This document shows positions 10,630 through 21,581 of a DNA stretch of 64,000 bases, piece by piece. The stretch covers positions 1-64,000 of the forward strand of contig CABYPB010000001.1 in the NCBI GenBank assembly GCA_902520725.1, written 5' to 3'. Source of the stretch: an uncultured SAR86 cluster bacterium (GTDB taxonomy: Bacteria > Pseudomonadota > Gammaproteobacteria > Magnimaribacterales > D2472). A model generated the notes under the pieces. The model did no database searches, was not told the origin of the DNA, and worked only from the letters and a program-made list of their open reading frames with translations. The number at the start of each line of letters is the position of its first letter. The first letter of the stretch is position 1. Both the position numbers and the translations under genes were made by a program.

Positions 10630-11511
10630 AACAGCCATTCTTATTGCAACTCCATTAGCTATTTGCTGTCTGATAACTGAGTTTTCAGAATCATATACTG
10701 CTTCAGTTATTTCAACATAGTTTACTGGACCAGGATGCATAATAATTGCATCACCCTTTGCATTTTCTAGTTTTTCTGAAGAGAGTTGATATGACTCTTT
10801 ATATGTATCTAAATCTAAATTTAATTCTTCTTGGAATCTTTCATACTGTATTCTCAAAGTCATAACTACGTCTGCATCTTTCAACGCTTTTTCTAAATCC
10901 GGCTCATAATTTCCAATTTTAGGGCTTTGATAGTTGGTACACATTTCTGGATGTCCTGAAAATGTTAAAGATTCAATTGGAAAATTTGAAATACCTTCTA
11001 CAAAAGATGATGTAACTCTTGAATGATCCAGATCACCAACAATAACAATCTTTAGACCATCCAGCGATTTTTTATGATCAATAATTGTCTTCATATCTAA
11101 CAATGCTTGAGTTGGATGCGAAATTGATCCCTCTCCTGCATTTATAAAGACCATTTTGGGGAGAGAAACTGCTAATTCTTGTATTACTGACTCTGGATGT
11201 CTCAAAACACAGAGATCAACTCCCATTAGATTTAAAGCATCAACGGTTTCAAATATTGATTCTCCTTTTTGGATAGAAGAATTATCAATATTAAAATCTA
11301 AAACAGAGCATCCTAAATTCCCAGCTGCTATAGCAAATGAAGATTTTGTTCTAGTACTAGGCTCACAAAAGACGTTTGCGACTGTTTTATCAGGAAAAAG
11401 GTCTTCTTTTCTAAAATTTCCCTCATTATCAATAAAATTGTTAGAGAATGTAATTAAATCTAAAATCTCATTTTTTGAAAGATCTTGAATTGATAATAAG
11501 TTTTTAGCCAT
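10606..11511 (-). CDS. pyrB: Aspartate carbamoyltransferase catalytic subunit
   Basis: FCEPSTRTKSSFAIAAGNLG, ISHPTQALLDMKTI, HPGPVN motifs. Confidence 0.95.
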   Translation of the reverse strand: MAKNLLSIQDLSKNEILDLITFSNNFIDNEGNFRKEDLFPDKTVANVFCEPSTRTKSSFAIAAGNLGCSVLDFNIDNSSIQKGESIFETVDALNLMGVDLCVLRHPESVIQELAVSLPKMVFINAGEGSISHPTQALLDMKTIIDHKKSLDGLKIVIVGDLDHSRVTSSFVEGISNFPIESLTFSGHPEMCTNYQSPKIGNYEPDLEKALKDADVVMTLRIQYERFQEELNLDLDTYKESYQLSSEKLENAKGDAIIMHPGPVNYVEITEAVYDSENSVIRQQIANGVAIRMAVLSQFLSG

Positions 11512-11890
11512 CTGTTCCTACAATTGCTTCAATTTCTACATTCACACCAAGAGGTAGTCCTGAGACTTCAATGGTCGCTCTTGCAGGATATGGTTCAGAA
11601 AAATGTTTAGTCATTACCTCATTGACGGTAGCAAAGTTACCTAAATCGGTTAAAAAAATAGTAATTTTTACTACGTCTTCCAGTGTATGGCCAGCTGCCT
11701 CACAAATACTACTTATATTTTGCATGACTTGATCTGCTTCATCTTCTATTGAGCCATTTACTAAGTCCCCTGTCTTAGGATTTAAGGGAATTTGTCCAGA
11801 GATAAAAATTAGATTACCAGTTTTCACTGCTTGCGAATATGGTCCAATAGCTTGTGGGGCGTTATTTGTTGAGATTATTTCTTTTGACAT
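11504..11890 (-). CDS. ridA: RidA family reactive intermediate/imine deaminase
   Basis: APQAIGPYSQAVKTGNLIFISGQIPLNP, YPARATIEVSGLPLG; ATG at 11890 preferred over ORF-track start 11971. Confidence 0.93.
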   Translation of the reverse strand: MSKEIISTNNAPQAIGPYSQAVKTGNLIFISGQIPLNPKTGDLVNGSIEDEADQVMQNISSICEAAGHTLEDVVKITIFLTDLGNFATVNEVMTKHFSEPYPARATIEVSGLPLGVNVEIEAIVGTDG

Positions 11891-11960
11891 ATTAATTGGT
11901 TCCTTGGTGAAAATGAAGTTACTTATTAGGGGGATTGTACATAAAAAAAGAAATGTTTTT

Positions 11961-14144
11961 TTACTTTTCATTAATATTTCTTTTGCAACTCGTAGTTAAT
12001 TTCATTGATCTAACTTTTTGCATTATGTTTTGTAATTCTTCTTTATCTTTTACTTCTATTTCAATTTCAAATCCAGCAAATTTCTTATCAATAGTCATTG
12101 TATTAACAGATCCTATATTGATAGCAGATCTTGCAAAAACAGAACCAAGATCTGACAGGACTCCAACCTTATCTTCTGTATTTATATCTATTTTTGCTTT
12201 GTATTGATGTTCTTTTTTATTTTCACCCCATATGGCAGGTAGATATCGTGAGTCTTTCTTAAGAAATTGGCTTACCTGTTTACATCTCTTGTGATGAATA
12301 ACTATACCTCTTTCTGTATCAGAATGAGCTACGACATCATCTCCATAAACAGGCATGCAGCACTTTGCGAATCTAACAGTAACACTTTCAATTTTATTAT
12401 CTAAAATTAAGACAGGATTTATTTCCTTAATATCTTCTCTTATCTTTAGCCCTGAATAAAATCTTTCTGCAATAATGCTTCCGGTTCTTTTACCCAGTCC
12501 TAAATCTGTAAGAAGTTTATTTAGTGAGGTGACACCGATGGAATCAAGTATTCTTTTGAGCGGAGTTCCCCTATATTCAGAGAGACTCTTACCACCTCTT
12601 TTTAATTCAGTTTCAAGCAAGACCTTGCCAGCTTTTCTGGCATCAGAAGTTTTTTGTTTTCTTAATCTTGTTCTAATGGCGCTTCTGGCTTTACTTGTTA
12701 CAACATAATTTAACCAAGACGGATCTAATTCAAAATCTTTTTTTGATGAAATAATCTCAACTGTTTGTCCGGTTTCCAATTCGATATTTAATGGCACATC
12801 ATTTCTATTTACTCTGCAACCAATTATTGTATCGCCGAGGTCAGTATGAACCTCATAAGCAAAGTCAATCGGAGTAGCTCCTTTTCTAAGTGCATATATA
12901 TCTCCTTTTGGAGAAAATAAGTACACTTCGTCTGAGCTAAGATCTGTCTTAACTGATTGTGCAAATTCAGCTGGAGTATTGGTCTTTTTTTGAAGATCAA
13001 CTAGACCAGTTAACCATTTTGTAGCTCTCAGACCAGAGCTAATATTTTCCTCTTTAGTTTTATATTGCCAATGTGCAGCTATCCCAAAACTTGCAATTGA
13101 AGACATATTTCTTGTTTGTATTTGAACTTCAATTGGAAATGCATTTAAAGCTAATAAACTGGTATGAAGCGCCTGATAACCATTACTTTTTGGTATTGCT
13201 ATGTAATCTTTAAACCTATTTTCTATTGGAGAAAAGTAATTATGAATAATTCCAAGAGATCTATAACAGTCATCAACAGAATCAACTAGAATTCTAAAAC
13301 CATATACATCTAAAATTTCAGAAAAAGGTTTATGCTTAGATTTAATTTTTCTGTAAATACTATAAATGTTCTTTTCTCTTCCCTTCACTGCTACATCTTC
13401 AATACCGTTTGACTTGAGGCGTCTTTTTAATTCTTTTCTTATTTTTGTAACTATCTTTTTTCGACCTCCACTTGATTTCTTGATTGCACTTTCAAGCATA
13501 GATGCTCTTAATGGATGTATGCATCTAAAAGCTAGATCTTCTAGTTCAGATCTAATATCTTGCATGCCGATTCTTAATGCCAAAGGTCCGTACAACTCGA
13601 TTGTTTCTTTTGATTTCTGAATTTGCTTGAATCTGGGTAAATGTTCAATTGTTCGCATATTATGCAAACGATCACAAATTTTTACTAAAACAACTCTTAC
13701 ATCTTTAGACATAGCGAGCATCATCTTTTGCAAATTATTGACTTCTCTTTCAGTTCCGCTTTTTATGTCAAGCTTACCAAGCTTGCTTACACCATCTACT
13801 ATCTCGGCAACATCTGGTCCAAATAAGTTTTGTAAATTGTTTTTTGTCACATCACAGTCTTCTAAAACATCATGCAATAGAGCTGAACATATTGAGTCGG
13901 TATCCATTTTAAGATCTAAAAGAATCATGGCTACCTCTTCTGGATGAGAAATATACTTAGATCCGTCTCTTCTTTTTTGATTTAGATGAGCATAAAAGGC
14001 AACAGAATATGCTTTTTGAATTTTCTTTAAAGATCTTTTATCAAGATAAGATCTTGCTGTTTTATAAAAGTTTGATGGGAGTTTTAAAAGGTTATCACCT
14101 GAAAAATCATTTAGTAACAAATTTGGGAGTGCATGGTCACTCAA
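11961..14144 (-). CDS. spoT: Bifunctional (p)ppGpp synthetase/hydrolase SpoT/Rsh
   Basis: HD motif SALLHDVLED, synthetase YRSLGIIH, TGS and ACT domains; adjacent to rpoZ and gmk. Confidence 0.95.
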   Translation of the reverse strand: MSDHALPNLLLNDFSGDNLLKLPSNFYKTARSYLDKRSLKKIQKAYSVAFYAHLNQKRRDGSKYISHPEEVAMILLDLKMDTDSICSALLHDVLEDCDVTKNNLQNLFGPDVAEIVDGVSKLGKLDIKSGTEREVNNLQKMMLAMSKDVRVVLVKICDRLHNMRTIEHLPRFKQIQKSKETIELYGPLALRIGMQDIRSELEDLAFRCIHPLRASMLESAIKKSSGGRKKIVTKIRKELKRRLKSNGIEDVAVKGREKNIYSIYRKIKSKHKPFSEILDVYGFRILVDSVDDCYRSLGIIHNYFSPIENRFKDYIAIPKSNGYQALHTSLLALNAFPIEVQIQTRNMSSIASFGIAAHWQYKTKEENISSGLRATKWLTGLVDLQKKTNTPAEFAQSVKTDLSSDEVYLFSPKGDIYALRKGATPIDFAYEVHTDLGDTIIGCRVNRNDVPLNIELETGQTVEIISSKKDFELDPSWLNYVVTSKARSAIRTRLRKQKTSDARKAGKVLLETELKRGGKSLSEYRGTPLKRILDSIGVTSLNKLLTDLGLGKRTGSIIAERFYSGLKIREDIKEINPVLILDNKIESVTVRFAKCCMPVYGDDVVAHSDTERGIVIHHKRCKQVSQFLKKDSRYLPAIWGENKKEHQYKAKIDINTEDKVGVLSDLGSVFARSAINIGSVNTMTIDKKFAGFEIEIEVKDKEELQNIMQKVRSMKLTTSCKRNINEK

Positions 14145-14164
14145 AATAACACCCCTATAGTCAT

Positions 14165-14434
14165 TTATCCCGTGTTTTCGTCTTCTTTATTAGTTGGAAA
14201 CGCAAACTCATCCAACAATACATCTTCTTCAAGAGTCTTTTCAAGCGTTTCTTGATCAAGAAGTCCTTGCTCAATTTCTCTTAAAGCTACTAGGGTAGGC
14301 TTATCGTTATCCCAATCTACTAATGGATCTCTGCTAGTTGTTGATAGTTGCCTTGCTCTTTTTGATGCCATTAAGATGAGATCAAATCTACTAGGTATTT
14401 TTTCTAAACAATCTTCTACTGTAATTCTTGCCAT
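14165..14434 (-). CDS. rpoZ: RNA polymerase omega subunit
   Basis: [30 protein letters not shown]. Confidence 0.97.
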   Translation of the reverse strand: MARITVEDCLEKIPSRFDLILMASKRARQLSTTSRDPLVDWDNDKPTLVALREIEQGLLDQETLEKTLEEDVLLDEFAFPTNKEDENTG

Positions 14435-14477
14435 TTAATATTCTCCTGGGACACGTATTCTAATTGCAATTATCCCA

Positions 14478-15101
14478 TTAATCCAATAAATCTTTTAATA
14501 AATTAGTATAGGTATTTTTATTATATTTATAATTTTCATCATAAATAATAGAAACTAACTCATTTAACGTATTTTCAAAAATATCGTTTAAAACAATATA
14601 ATCGTATTGTTCAGCATATTTTAGTTCAGTACTAGCATTTGTTAATCTTTTTTCTATTACATCACATGAATCTAATCCCCTAGAAATTAGCCTTTTTCTT
14701 AGTTCTTTTATCGAAGGAGGAATTATAAAAATTGATAAATTATGTTCCATAGATTTTTTTATAAGATTAAATCCTTGCACATCGATATCTAAAATAATAC
14801 TTATACCATTTTGAATTTTTTCATGTACAAATGATTTTAACGTTCCGTATTGATAACCATGAACATTTGCGTGCTCTATAAAAGAATCGCTATCTTTTAA
14901 TTTGTTAAATTCTTCATCGGATATAAAAAAATAATCCCTACCGTGTTCTTCTCCTTCTCTTGAAGGCCTTGTTGTTGCTGATATAGATAATTCAATGTCA
15001 CCATTGCCTTTTTCAATAATATTTTTTATGAGAGTTGATTTTCCAGCACCTGAAGGAGCCGAGAATATAATCAACTTTGATTTAGTTATTTTATTCAACA
15101 T
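14478..15101 (-). CDS. gmk: Guanylate kinase
   Basis: IIFSAPSGAGKSTLI, ISATTRPSREGEEHGRDYFFI. Confidence 0.96.
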   Translation of the reverse strand: MLNKITKSKLIIFSAPSGAGKSTLIKNIIEKGNGDIELSISATTRPSREGEEHGRDYFFISDEEFNKLKDSDSFIEHANVHGYQYGTLKSFVHEKIQNGISIILDIDVQGFNLIKKSMEHNLSIFIIPPSIKELRKRLISRGLDSCDVIEKRLTNASTELKYAEQYDYIVLNDIFENTLNELVSIIYDENYKYNKNTYTNLLKDLLD

Positions 15102-15936
15102 TTTGAATCTGCTCTCGCATTTCCTCGATGTATAGCTTCATATCAAGGGCATGATTTTTTAAGTTAGGATCATCCAGCTTAACCGATAAAGTATTAGATT
15201 CTCTAAACAGTTCTTGCAAGATAAAGTCAATTTTTTTTCCACTACAAGTTTTTTTATTTAGCTCTTTTATTAGAGAATTTGTATGAAAAAAAATTCTATC
15301 TATTTCTTCACTAACATCAAACTTTAACGCGAGCAATAATGCTTCTTGTTCAAGACGTCCCTCATCAAAACTATCAATAAGTTTCAGTGCTTTTTTCTTA
15401 AATTTAATTAATCTTTTGTTTAAGTTTTTATTATTAAGCTTTTGAATTTTCTTCGTTGCATTCTCGAGCTGTTTAATCTTTTTCAAAATCACATTACTTA
15501 TTTTGTAACCCTCTTCATTTCTCGATAAAACAAAATTTTTCATAGCTTCACTAAAGGCTTTCTTAATGAGATTATTATTTATTTTTTGCGTGGTTTCAGA
15601 TTTAAAAATACCTGGGATATCTTTTATGTCCTTAAATTGAACATCATTCATAAGTTTAGAATCTTTTAGAGAATTTTGAAGTTTTTTTAAAAGTTTTGAA
15701 TCTATTGAGTAATTTGTTTTATAGGAAGTTTTAAGTTTTATTCTAATATCGACTCTGCCTCTAATAACGTTCTTTGTAACTGATTTCCTTATAAACTCTT
15801 CTATTTCATTATTTAGGTCGTTGGGCTTAACAGATATTTCTAAAAACTTGTGATTTACCCCTTTAATCTCTATATAAATTTCAGATCCTGGGGAAATGGA
15901 ACTCGATAAACCAAAGCCTGTCATACTGCTTGCCAT
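15091..15936 (-). CDS. yicC: YicC family protein
   Basis: MASSMTGFGLSS N-terminus and HALDMKLYIEEMREQIQNVE C-terminus; upstream of gmk. Confidence 0.92.
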   Translation of the reverse strand: MASSMTGFGLSSSISPGSEIYIEIKGVNHKFLEISVKPNDLNNEIEEFIRKSVTKNVIRGRVDIRIKLKTSYKTNYSIDSKLLKKLQNSLKDSKLMNDVQFKDIKDIPGIFKSETTQKINNNLIKKAFSEAMKNFVLSRNEEGYKISNVILKKIKQLENATKKIQKLNNKNLNKRLIKFKKKALKLIDSFDEGRLEQEALLLALKFDVSEEIDRIFFHTNSLIKELNKKTCSGKKIDFILQELFRESNTLSVKLDDPNLKNHALDMKLYIEEMREQIQNVE

Positions 15937-15976
15937 TTATTTATTGTATTTGGCAATAGGTTTTAGTTCTAGTGTA

Positions 15977-16624
15977 TCAATCAAAAATAAATCCAACTTT
16001 TTTTAATCTTTCATTGGATATATTAATAGAACCATCTTCGCAACAATTAAATATTTGATGTGTCGTTGTACTTAAATCATTTTCTATAAAAAATTTTATT
16101 ATTTTTGCAGCATTGTCTCTATGAAGATAATTTTTTAGTTTCATTTCAGTTTTTGAGTTATATAAGCCTGAAAACCTAAGTATTATTAATTTTTCTGCAT
16201 ATCTTTTAATTTGGCTTTCCTCATATTTTAGAATAGTTCTTCCTCTAAATTCATTAGGATTAGAGTCGTTCTCAGTAACTGAATTATTTTCTTTTTCTCC
16301 ATATATTCTGGTTGATGAGATAGTTATGAAATTTTTAAATGAGATGGTGTTACACAAATTAAAAACGTTTCTAGATGAATTGATAAATCCATCGACATAA
16401 CCATTTTGATTAGTATCACTCGGCTTAGGAAAAAAAACTATGCTGCTGTATTCTTTATTTTTTAATTTAGGAAGATCTGATGATAACCAGTCCCAAATGA
16501 TAGAATTGCTTGCATTATTTTCTTGTCTTGATATTCCAAAAACATCAAAAGCACTTCTGTCTAGCTGATGATTAAGCCTTTCTGCGATATCTCCATAACC
16601 TATTACTAATATTTTAGTTTTCAT
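15977..16624 (-). CDS. NAD(P)-binding epimerase/SDR-like protein (YeeZ-like)
   Basis: ILVIGYGDIAERL, ISSTRIYGE. Confidence 0.65.
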   Translation of the reverse strand: MKTKILVIGYGDIAERLNHQLDRSAFDVFGISRQENNASNSIIWDWLSSDLPKLKNKEYSSIVFFPKPSDTNQNGYVDGFINSSRNVFNLCNTISFKNFITISSTRIYGEKENNSVTENDSNPNEFRGRTILKYEESQIKRYAEKLIILRFSGLYNSKTEMKLKNYLHRDNAAKIIKFFIENDLSTTTHQIFNCCEDGSINISNERLKKVGFIFD

Positions 16625-16642
16625 TAACTTAATTTAGTTAAA

Positions 16643-16672
16643 AAAAATCCAGGGATATAGCCCTGGATTTTT
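16643..16672 (-). terminator. Rho-independent terminator downstream of hppA (possibly bidirectional)
   Basis: Perfect 12-bp inverted repeat AAAAATCCAGGG-ATATAG-CCCTGGATTTTT; T-run follows on the minus strand. Confidence 0.9.
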
Positions 16673-16689
16673 AGTATTCAATATTCTTA

Positions 16690-18672
16690 TTAGATGCTTA
16701 AAAGTGGTGCTATAACTAAACTAACTATAGCCATTACATTTATAAGGATATTCATGGAGGGTCCAGAAGTATCCTTAAAAGGATCTCCTACAGTGTCTCC
16801 AACTACTGCAGCTGCATGAGTGTCAGAGCCTTTACCACCTAAGTTTCCTTTTTCTACAAACTTTTTTGCATTATCCCAAGCTCCACCAGCATTTGCCATC
16901 ATAAGAGCTAAAGAAACGCAGCCAAGCAGACCACCAGCAAGCATTCCACCTAAAGCTTGTGCACCTAGCCCAAAACCTACAATAGCTGGCATTGATACAG
17001 CAATTACCCCAGGTAACATCATTTTCTTCAAAGCAGCAGTAGTAGCAATTTCAACACATTTTTCAGAATCTGGTTCTGCTGTTCCTTCCATCAATCCCGG
17101 AATCTCTTTAAATTGTCTTCTTATTTCATTAATCATTTCAAAAGCTGCATCTCCAACTGCTGTCATAGTTATTGATGAGACTAAAAAAGGTATACAGACA
17201 CCGATAAACATTCCAACTAAAACAATTGGTTCTGTAAGTGCTAAAGAAAACTCAGGATTTGCATCTGCCACTACAGCTGAAAAAGCTGAAATTATTGCTA
17301 AAGCAGCTAAAGCTGCAGCTCCAATTGCAAAACCTTTTCCAATTGCAGCAGTTGTATTCCCTAATTCATCAAGAGAATCAGTAATTTCTCTTACCTCTTC
17401 GCCCATACCCGACATTTCAGCGATACCACCTGCATTATCTGCAACTGGACCATATGCATCTATTGCCATTGTTATTCCAACGGTTGCAAGCATCCCAACA
17501 GCAGCAATTCCTACACCATATATGCCTGAAAGTTGTGTTGAGGCAAGAATTATCCCTGCTAAAATAACAATAGGAATTACAACCGATTGCATACCAACTG
17601 AAAGTCCTGAAATCATAACAGTTGCTGGTCCGGTTTCTCCAGATTCAGCAATCTTTTTAACTGGATTTCCACCTGTATAATATTCTGTGATTAAGCCAAT
17701 CAATACTCCTCCAACAGCTCCAGCTATCACACACCACCATACATTCATTCCAACTCCTTCAAAAGAGTCAATAATGAAAAAGGCCATAGCCACAAATATT
17801 ACTGGTGCTAAAAGAGTTCCAGATCTTAGTGCGCTTGCAGGTGCTTTTGCAGACTGAAGCTTAACTATAAATATTCCAATTATTGAAGCTATTAAACCAG
17901 TCGATGCTAAAGCCAAAGGCAACAACATCATATCTTTATTTCCTAACGTATAAGCTATGGCTATAGATGCAATCATTGAGCCACAATATGATTCAAAGAT
18001 ATCTGAGCCCATTCCTGCAACATCACCAACATTATCACCAACATTATCTGCTATTACACCAGGATTTCTTGGATCATCTTCAGGAATTCCAGCTTCAATC
18101 TTACCAACAAGATCAGCTCCCACATCTGCGCTTTTTGTGAAAATTCCCCCACCTACTCTTGAAAAAAGAGCTACTACAGATGCTCCCATTGCAAAACCTT
18201 CAAGCTTATGAGGATCTACTTCAGCGGGTATATAGAAGAAATATAAGCCTCCTAATCCAATTAAGCCTAATGAAGCTACACACAAGCCCATAATTGAGCC
18301 TCCATAAAAGGAAACTGTTAAAGCTGCTGCTGAGCCATCTTTTTGAGCAGCTGTTGCTGTTCTTACATTTGCTTTAGTTGCAGCATACATTCCAATGAAT
18401 CCAGCGATTGATGAACATAAGGCACCTACTACCACTGCTATTGCTGTATAAGGCCCTAAGGCATACCATGCCAATAGAACAATTACAGCCATGAACATGG
18501 TCAAATATTTATACTCTGTCTTCATGAAAGTTAATGCCCCAGTGTGTATCTGATCACCAATTTTCTTGACCTTATCTTCACCATCAGGATATCGCATTAC
18601 AAGCATATAAATTGCGAATGCCATGACCATACCTAACAAACCTAGAATTGGTGAAATCATTAAATTATCCAT
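16690..18672 (-). CDS. hppA: Membrane-bound ion-translocating (H+ or Na+) pyrophosphatase
   Basis: [44 protein letters not shown]; ~16 TM segments. Confidence 0.97.
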   Translation of the reverse strand: MDNLMISPILGLLGMVMAFAIYMLVMRYPDGEDKVKKIGDQIHTGALTFMKTEYKYLTMFMAVIVLLAWYALGPYTAIAVVVGALCSSIAGFIGMYAATKANVRTATAAQKDGSAAALTVSFYGGSIMGLCVASLGLIGLGGLYFFYIPAEVDPHKLEGFAMGASVVALFSRVGGGIFTKSADVGADLVGKIEAGIPEDDPRNPGVIADNVGDNVGDVAGMGSDIFESYCGSMIASIAIAYTLGNKDMMLLPLALASTGLIASIIGIFIVKLQSAKAPASALRSGTLLAPVIFVAMAFFIIDSFEGVGMNVWWCVIAGAVGGVLIGLITEYYTGGNPVKKIAESGETGPATVMISGLSVGMQSVVIPIVILAGIILASTQLSGIYGVGIAAVGMLATVGITMAIDAYGPVADNAGGIAEMSGMGEEVREITDSLDELGNTTAAIGKGFAIGAAALAALAIISAFSAVVADANPEFSLALTEPIVLVGMFIGVCIPFLVSSITMTAVGDAAFEMINEIRRQFKEIPGLMEGTAEPDSEKCVEIATTAALKKMMLPGVIAVSMPAIVGFGLGAQALGGMLAGGLLGCVSLALMMANAGGAWDNAKKFVEKGNLGGKGSDTHAAAVVGDTVGDPFKDTSGPSMNILINVMAIVSLVIAPLLSI

Positions 18673-18738
18673 AGAGAATCCCCTTAATTTTAATAAAGCA
18701 TTCTAGCAAATTATTGAAAAGAAAACGTATATTTTGAG

Positions 18739-19989
18739 CTATTTCTTAAATATGTTTTTATCCAAAAGATTTTCAGAATCTGCAACAATACATGCTATAG
18801 CAGCATCGCCTGTTACATTAACAGAAGTCCTAATCATATCTAGAATCCTATCGACAGCTAAAATGATGCCAATTGCTTCTAAAGGAAGGCCAAACTGTTG
18901 AAGAATAATAACTAGGGTAATAGTGCCAGCTGATGGAACAGCTGCAGTTCCTATAGATGTAACAACTGCAAGAATAACTACTTGTATATACTGAATCAGG
19001 GTTAAATCAATTCCAGACATTTGAGCTATAAAGACTGTAGCCATTCCTTGCATAATTGCTGTGCCATCCATATTTATAGTCGCTCCAACTGGAATCACAA
19101 ATGATGAAACATTTTTATTAACTCCTAAATCATTTTGAACAGTCTTAAGAGTTACTGGAATAGTAGCTGCACTTGAAGATGTTGAAAATGCAAAAATAGC
19201 TACCTCTTTCATTTTCTTATAAAAGGTTGTAATAGATAGATTTGTAAATATCTTTAAAAACAACGAATAAGTTACTAGGGCATGAAAAATTAAAACAGAT
19301 ATTAAGAGGACAACATACTTAAATGCCTCTTGGAAAATATCAAGTCCATCAGTTATAACAAATTTACCTATTAAACAAAATACACCAATTGGTGCAAAAG
19401 AAATTATCATAATTACAAGCTGCATAAAAACCGTATTAAGTTTTTCAAATGCATTACTAAAATTACCCGTTAGGTGGTTAGTCTTATTTAAGGCCATTCC
19501 AAATAAAATACTGAAAAATACTACAGCAAGCATTTGATTTTGAGCCATTGCTTCAATAATATTTGAAGGAAAAACTCCTAAAATTGTTTCATAGATGCCC
19601 TGACCCTCTGGAAGTTTATCTGGCGGTGCTATGTTCGATGAGTAGCCCGATCCTGGTTTAAAAATCGATCCAATCATCAATGATAAACTCACAGCAATTG
19701 CTGTGGTTGAAAGATATAAAGTTACTGTCTTTAATGTTATGTTCCCAAGACTTTTCATACTTGTTAAAGAAGATATTCCTGAAACAAGAGAAAAGAAAAC
19801 CAGTGGTATGATTAACATTTTTAGAAGATTGATAAATATTGAGCCACCAAGACTAAAAATATATATCTCTAGAAAACTTGTTAAGGGTTCAGGTAAAAAA
19901 TCTACATAATAAAAAATAGCTCCAACAACAAAACCTAAAAACATGCCCAATAAGATATTTTTGGTAAGATTTTTTGGTGTTTCTATCAT
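18739..19989 (-). CDS. Dicarboxylate/amino acid:cation (Na+ or H+) symporter, DAACS family
   Basis: [30 protein letters not shown] motifs. Confidence 0.9.
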   Translation of the reverse strand: MIETPKNLTKNILLGMFLGFVVGAIFYYVDFLPEPLTSFLEIYIFSLGGSIFINLLKMLIIPLVFFSLVSGISSLTSMKSLGNITLKTVTLYLSTTAIAVSLSLMIGSIFKPGSGYSSNIAPPDKLPEGQGIYETILGVFPSNIIEAMAQNQMLAVVFFSILFGMALNKTNHLTGNFSNAFEKLNTVFMQLVIMIISFAPIGVFCLIGKFVITDGLDIFQEAFKYVVLLISVLIFHALVTYSLFLKIFTNLSITTFYKKMKEVAIFAFSTSSSAATIPVTLKTVQNDLGVNKNVSSFVIPVGATINMDGTAIMQGMATVFIAQMSGIDLTLIQYIQVVILAVVTSIGTAAVPSAGTITLVIILQQFGLPLEAIGIILAVDRILDMIRTSVNVTGDAAIACIVADSENLLDKNIFKK

Positions 19990-20159
19990 GTAATCTCAAT
20001 CATATCAAAATCTTCTTTGCCAACGCCACATTCTGGACATAGCCAATCCTCCGGAACATCATCCCAAGCTGTTCCAGGTTCGATCCCATCTTCCGGCCAT
20101 CCATGCTCCTCATCATAAATCAGTCCACAGACAATACATTCCCATTTCTTATATTTCAT
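19986..20159 (-). CDS. Rubredoxin, 57 aa (not in supplied ORF track)
   Basis: Hand translation of minus strand: [57 protein letters not shown]; two CxxC motifs; stop overlaps symporter ATG (ATGA). Confidence 0.96.
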   Translation of the reverse strand: MKYKKWECIVCGLIYDEEHGWPEDGIEPGTAWDDVPEDWLCPECGVGKEDFDMIEIT

Positions 20160-20232
20160 AGCTACTAAATTAAATTAACTTATTTGGTTTAATGCAACGA
20201 GGCTATAATATCAGATTTGGAAAATTAAATTA

Positions 20233-20730
20233 ATGAAGCTCAAACAAATATCATCATGGATTACGTCTAGCGAATTACAAAATGAACCTATTGATTCAAA
20301 TACTAGATCTTGGCTGCTAGAGTTAGGTCCTATTACCGAAAGAATTAAAGCTAGTGGTTCGTTTAAATTAGATCTTATAAAAGATGAATTGGGGATAGTA
20401 AATGAGTTAGATTCAGATTTTCTTGGGAAAAATATAGGAGAAATAAAAATAAGAGAGGTTCTGCTTTTAAGTGATAATAATCCATGCGTTTTTGCAAGAT
20501 CACTCATTCCAATAAGCACTATCAAGAAAGGATTATCGAAACTAGGAGAGCTTGGAACAAAGCCTCTTGGTGATATCCTTTTTGAAAAAGAAATATTCGT
20601 GAAAGTTGAAACTATATTTGCAAGGTTTTCTCAATCTGAGAATCTATATTGGGGTAGAAAATCTAAATATCTTGCAAAAGGTTATCCATTATCAGTTATG
20701 GAAATTTTTTTAATAAAATCAAATGAATAA
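20233..20730 (+). CDS. ubiC: Chorismate lyase
   Basis: SWLLELGPITERI, LGDILFEKEIF..YWGRKSKY; adjacent to ubiA, divergent from rubredoxin. Confidence 0.88.
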   Translation: MKLKQISSWITSSELQNEPIDSNTRSWLLELGPITERIKASGSFKLDLIKDELGIVNELDSDFLGKNIGEIKIREVLLLSDNNPCVFARSLIPISTIKKGLSKLGELGTKPLGDILFEKEIFVKVETIFARFSQSENLYWGRKSKYLAKGYPLSVMEIFLIKSNE

Positions 20731-21580
20731 AAAAATAATTTCATTTATTGAACTTGCTAGGTTGGATAAACCAATAGGTATTTATCTTCTTTTATGGCCA
20801 TCACTATTGGGATTATTATTGGCAGCCATTCAGTCAGAAACTATAGATTTTATAAATTATTTAATTGTGATTATTGGTTCTATATTGGTAAGGTCATGTG
20901 GTTGCGTAATAAATGATATTAGTGATTCTAAAATAGATAAACAGGTATCAAGAACTTTGAATAGGCCCCTTGCAAATGGTTCAATTTCCATAATTGAGGC
21001 ATGGTTATTTTTTATATTATTGGGTATTTTATCAACTTCGTTACTGATATTTACTAATTCTTTAACTGTTAAAATTTCTATATTTTTTGCACTATTGATT
21101 ATGTTGTATCCATTAACAAAAAGATTTCTTAAGGCTCCCCAGTTTTTCTTAGGAATAACATTTGGGTCTGGATCATTAATTGCATATTCTTTGCAGTCTT
21201 CAGTGTTTTCAATATCACTAGCAATTTTATATTTAGGCATAATTGCTTGGATTATAAGTTTTGATACCTACTACGCCTTAGAAGATAAAGATGATGATCT
21301 TAAAATCAACATAAATTCAACTGCAATTCTTTGGGGCGACGATGCAATTAAATATGCCCAAATACTTCAAATATTCTTTTATGTATCTTTGTTTCTTATA
21401 GCGGTAATAAATGAATTTTCATTGTATTTCTACTCAGTCTTCGGAGGGTTATTAATCCTTTTTATACATCAAACAAAATTGATCAAAGAAAATAAATTTA
21501 TTAAGTGTTTTAAGATCAATAATTGGATTGGTATTTTGGCTGTCCTGGGATTTTCATTTCAAATATTTTATTTAAGTTGA
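20723..21580 (+). CDS. ubiA: 4-hydroxybenzoate polyprenyltransferase
   Basis: ARLDKPIGIYLLLWP, CGCVINDISDSKIDKQVSRTLNRPLA, DTYYALEDKDDD. Confidence 0.95.
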   Translation: MNKKIISFIELARLDKPIGIYLLLWPSLLGLLLAAIQSETIDFINYLIVIIGSILVRSCGCVINDISDSKIDKQVSRTLNRPLANGSISIIEAWLFFILLGILSTSLLIFTNSLTVKISIFFALLIMLYPLTKRFLKAPQFFLGITFGSGSLIAYSLQSSVFSISLAILYLGIIAWIISFDTYYALEDKDDDLKININSTAILWGDDAIKYAQILQIFFYVSLFLIAVINEFSLYFYSVFGGLLILFIHQTKLIKENKFIKCFKINNWIGILAVLGFSFQIFYLS

Positions 21581-21581
21581 T

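Noticed and set aside
11891-11971. N-terminal extension MKSKKTFLFLCTIPLISNFIFTKEPIN on RidA, resembling a signal peptide
   Set aside because: RidA is normally cytosolic and starts at MSKEI...; the ATG at 11890 is the likelier start, and the extension overlaps the spoT 3' end.
12475-13947. Several plus-strand ORFs (77-106 aa) opposite spoT
   Set aside because: Fully inside a clear spoT CDS; composition typical of antisense frames, no independent support.
16820-17680. 286-aa plus-strand ORF opposite hppA
   Set aside because: Antisense shadow of a highly conserved gene; Pro/Ile/Ala/Ser-rich composition mirrors hppA codons and there is no recognisable domain.
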